From JACPXH01 sp964409225 (GTDB taxonomy: Bacteria > Patescibacteriota > Minisyncoccia > JACPXH01): a stretch of 24,486 bases of DNA. Positions 22,574-24,486 of this stretch are shown here, in pieces. Position 1 is the first letter of the stretch; each line of letters begins with the position of its first letter. The stretch spans positions 1 through 24,486 of the forward strand of contig CAYPCM010000010.1 in assembly GCA_964409225.1 (NCBI GenBank), given 5' to 3'. Made by a program: the position numbers and the translations under genes. The notes beneath the pieces are model-generated. The model saw only the letters and a program-made list of their open reading frames with translations. It was not told where the DNA came from and ran no database searches.

Positions 22574-23527
22574 TTATAGTCCGCACCCGCAGATGCCGGT
22601 AATGGAATCCCACAGGTACGCGTAGGGCCGGCAACCCAGTTCGCAGCTGGGCAGGCAACATCCTCCAAGCCCGCACGGGATGCAGCAGCCGGTGCACTTG
22701 CACGTCCACCAGTTCGGACCGAGGCCTTGTGGCGCGGTTGTTCGTCCGCCGCACTGAACGCCGAGGGGTGCGGTCGCGACCGGTATCGCGGCTCCGAGGG
22801 CGCCATCGGAACGCGGTTTGAGCACGCCTTCGCCCGGGAATTCAGAGTTGTATCCCTGGGCCTGCCAGACCGAAGAGACAAACTCTTCAACTTGCCGGAA
22901 CGCCTCGGGGCTCAACGTGATTCCTTCGAGTGCTTCGGCGTTCGGGAGGGACGTCTCCGGCGCCGGGCGGCTCCGGGCGAGATCTTCCGACTTCTGGATT
23001 TCGTAGAACAGCGAAAAGTCTCGGCGGCAGAACTCGTCGAACGTATCCCACACGCGGTTCGCTTCTGTTTGATCCAAGTTGCCGACAGCGGCGAGGTTTT
23101 GTTTGGCCAGCGCTTTGGTGTGCGCCGGAAGTTTACACGAGGCGTGGTCAAGACGGTTGACGACGTCTGCGGTGGTGACGATGGCCGGTTTTGTCGGTGG
23201 CGGCGGCGATGCGGCAGGTGTGTCAACCGCGGACAGCGTGGCTGGCTGGATTTCTTCAATAAGCCGGAGCGGGCCGCTAGCCGGACGCTCGCGCCGGCGC
23301 GACTCGGGCGCGGTCGTCGAAATCGGCTGTTCCATCACGTCTGGTGTCGCCAAGTCCCCGGCGGGCTCTCCTCGCGGCAGTGCCAAAATGGCTTGGAGCG
23401 GGCTTGACGTTGCGTTCCGGCGGTCATTATTCACCGTTACGGCCTTAGGGGTGGTAAAAGAAATGACTGATAAGACCACACTCAAAAAACCCACCAGCAA
23501 AAACAACTGCAGGATATTTCGATGCAT
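22574..23527 (-). CDS. Secreted protein with Cys-rich tail
   Basis: Unrecognised exported protein of 317 residues, first gene of the secretion operon. A hydrophobic N-terminus (about 5-26) serves as signal or anchor, followed by a long Pro/Thr/Ser-rich linker to about residue 115. A helical middle domain contains two cysteines (ASCKLP, EFCRRD). The last 62 residues hold 12 cysteines, densely packed as CKCTGCCIPC and CCLPSCELGC and ending CGCGL. Such spacing suggests disulfides or metal binding outside the cell; no known family was recognised. The gene starts 8 bp after ksgA but has its own TATAAT box, so it may be transcribed separately. Confidence 0.8.
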   Translation of the reverse strand: MHRNILQLFLLVGFLSVVLSVISFTTPKAVTVNNDRRNATSSPLQAILALPRGEPAGDLATPDVMEQPISTTAPESRRRERPASGPLRLIEEIQPATLSAVDTPAASPPPPTKPAIVTTADVVNRLDHASCKLPAHTKALAKQNLAAVGNLDQTEANRVWDTFDEFCRRDFSLFYEIQKSEDLARSRPAPETSLPNAEALEGITLSPEAFRQVEEFVSSVWQAQGYNSEFPGEGVLKPRSDGALGAAIPVATAPLGVQCGGRTTAPQGLGPNWWTCKCTGCCIPCGLGGCCLPSCELGCRPYAYLWDSITGICGCGL

Positions 23528-23534
23528 TACCTAA

Positions 23535-23540
23535 ATTATA
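23535..23540 (-). promoter_or_regulatory. -10 box of the Cys-rich gene, leaderless
   Basis: The minus strand reads TATAAT exactly, containing the ksgA stop codon TAA. It ends 7 nt before the ATG at 23527, so a transcript would begin at or next to the start codon. No good -35 hexamer is visible at 16-18 bp. Confidence 0.4.
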
Positions 23541-24486
23541 CGCGATTCCAAGGAAAAGCCCTAAACAAGGCGACCCATTTGTCCACAGAGATGGCTTCTG
23601 GTCGCGCCTCCGGCGCCACCCCGACGCCCCTAAGCACTGTTTCGATTTCGACCCGGCTAGACGGCGCTCCAGTGCTCCGGCTGATACTCCCGAGGATCTG
23701 TTTGCGCTTTCCTCGGAACAGCGGTCGAGCAAAATCGAAGAACAGGCGTTCTTCGTCGCGCTGGAGGGGGCGGTTGTGCTCGGCGTGCGCCACGAGCGTC
23801 ACGATCGCAGAATCTACCTTTGGCTGGGGCCAGAAGGCGCGGCGCGAGATGCGGTCGTGTTTGACCACGCGGCTTACCAGCTTGGCTGCAAGCGCCAGCA
23901 GGTTCATCTCCCCTGCCCTGGCAGCAAGACGATCGGCCACCTCTTTCTGGACCACGAGCGTTATTTGCCGAGGCGGGTGCGCCAGGTCGAGCAGTTGGCG
24001 GACGAGGAACGCGACAAGGTAGTACGGTGGGCTGGCGACGACGCTCCACCCGTGCGTTGAGGAGCTTGTACCCAGACCGTCAGGAAACTCGTTATTGTTC
24101 GAGCGCAGTCGAGAACCAACCGTACTGGCAGGCCGAAGTTTAGGCTTCTCGACAAGCTCGAAGACTAAATTTCGGCGTTCTCGGACTGTCCGGGTGTTTT
24201 GTGCTTCCCCGCCAATAAGTTTCGTCAGGTCAATGCGTCGAATGTCGTTGTTTACGATCGTGACGCGCGCCGTACCGGCGAACTCGCCGGTGAGGAAATC
24301 AACGAGCCGGCCGTCTTTCTCAACCGCCACCACCCGCCGCGCGCGTTGCGCGAGCGCTTCGGTGAGCACACCGAGCCCGGGTCCGACTTCAAGCACGATG
24401 TCGTGGGGCTGGATTGCCGCGAGTTGGATCACCCGATCGCGCACGGCTTGATCCACGAGAAAGTTCTGTCCGAGCCGGCGTTCGGG
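23536..24486 (-). CDS. ksgA: 16S rRNA dimethyladenosine transferase, 5'-partial
   Basis: KsgA/RsmA dimethylates two adjacent adenines near the 3' end of 16S rRNA during 30S maturation. The frame runs off the right edge; its first visible codons give RRLGQNFLVDQAV, the conserved N-terminal motif, so only the extreme start is missing. Motif I is LEVGPGLGVLTEAL, then VAVEKDGRLVDFL and VNNDIRRIDL. The C-terminal half has QKEVADRLAARAGE and AFWPQPKVDSAIVTL. Two oddities stand out. A stretch of about 40 extra residues before motif IV is encoded partly by a palindromic repeat. Motif IV reads ASPPYYL instead of the usual GNLPYY-type sequence. The gene is probably still functional, since the frame is intact, but its activity may be altered. 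The next gene starts 8 bp downstream. Confidence 0.9.
   Translation of the reverse strand, partial: PERRLGQNFLVDQAVRDRVIQLAAIQPHDIVLEVGPGLGVLTEALAQRARRVVAVEKDGRLVDFLTGEFAGTARVTIVNNDIRRIDLTKLIGGEAQNTRTVRERRNLVFELVEKPKLRPASTVGSRLRSNNNEFPDGLGTSSSTHGWSVVASPPYYLVAFLVRQLLDLAHPPRQITLVVQKEVADRLAARAGEMNLLALAAKLVSRVVKHDRISRRAFWPQPKVDSAIVTLVAHAEHNRPLQRDEERLFFDFARPLFRGKRKQILGSISRSTGAPSSRVEIETVLRGVGVAPEARPEAISVDKWVALFRAFPWNRV
24098..24175. repeat. Palindromic repeat inside ksgA
   Basis: TTCGAGCGCAGTCGAGAA (24098-24115) is the near-perfect inverse of TTCTCGACAAGCTCGAA (24146-24162). A second nested pair, CCGAAGTTTAG (24133-24143) with CTAAATTTCGG (24165-24175), has a single G-T wobble. The repeat stays in the ksgA frame and encodes the segment NLVFELVEKPKLRPASTVG and following residues. 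The core matches elements in the gaps at 14574-14593 and 15361-15379. Confidence 0.75.

Noticed and set aside
22727..23407. 226-codon plus-strand frame opposite the Cys-rich gene
   Set aside because: It has no recognisable motifs, and the minus-strand product has a signal sequence and ordered cysteines; judged a shadow.
1..24486. CRISPR arrays, tRNA or rRNA genes, transposase genes
   Set aside because: Looked for regularly spaced repeats, cloverleaf-like segments and transposase motifs; none seen.

Overview
The window looks like a chromosome segment of a Candidate Phyla Radiation (Patescibacteria, probably Parcubacteria-like) bacterium or a close relative. This is inferred from gene content and layout: very compact operons with 4-bp ATGA overlaps or 4-bp gaps, a dnaA region without recF, short versions of housekeeping proteins, and a VirB4/PrgI/VirB6-type secretion cluster of the kind found in those genomes, surrounded by many unrecognised secreted proteins. 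No rRNA, tRNA, CRISPR array or transposase gene was seen. No gene-free stretch exceeds 300 bp; the longest are 6097-6341 and 15281-15481.

Layout. (1) 1-2964: the end of an unknown gene with a clear terminator, then a class A penicillin-binding protein with its own promoter. (2) 2989-6096, minus strand: dnaA, dnaN and a DciA-like (DUF721) gene. The AT-rich dnaA-dnaN spacer and the dnaA/rpmH divergent region carry DnaA-box-like sites and are the origin candidates. (3) 6342-11343, plus strand: rpmH (43 codons, easily missed), rnpA, yidD, yidC, khpB/jag, a PRC-barrel-like gene, a polysaccharide flippase and an O-antigen-ligase-like gene, spaced so tightly that they look like one operon joining membrane-protein insertion to surface-glycan export. 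(4) 23527-11335, minus strand: a type IV secretion/pilus-like operon. Read 5' to 3' it encodes a cysteine-rich secreted protein, a TSP3/EF-hand-like membrane-anchored protein, a small anchored protein, an 859-aa secreted protein, a VirB6/TrbL-like membrane protein, two small soluble proteins, PrgI, a TraC-like domain protein, the VirB4 ATPase, a small membrane protein and a VirB2/TrbC-like two-TM protein with three four-cysteine modules. (5) 23536-24486: the partial 16S rRNA dimethyltransferase gene ksgA, just upstream of that operon.

The most unusual material is in regions 4 and 5. The secretion operon is packed to within 4 bp except at four gaps of 105-201 bp, and each of those gaps is filled by a palindromic repeat. 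Two gaps share a 50-bp sequence placed 10-12 bp upstream of a start codon. Two others carry a hairpin core related to TTCTCGACAAGCTCGAA, and the same core lies in frame inside ksgA, adding about 40 residues just before methyltransferase motif IV. That motif itself reads SPPY rather than the family's NLPY.

All functions are assigned from motifs read by eye. No database search was possible.
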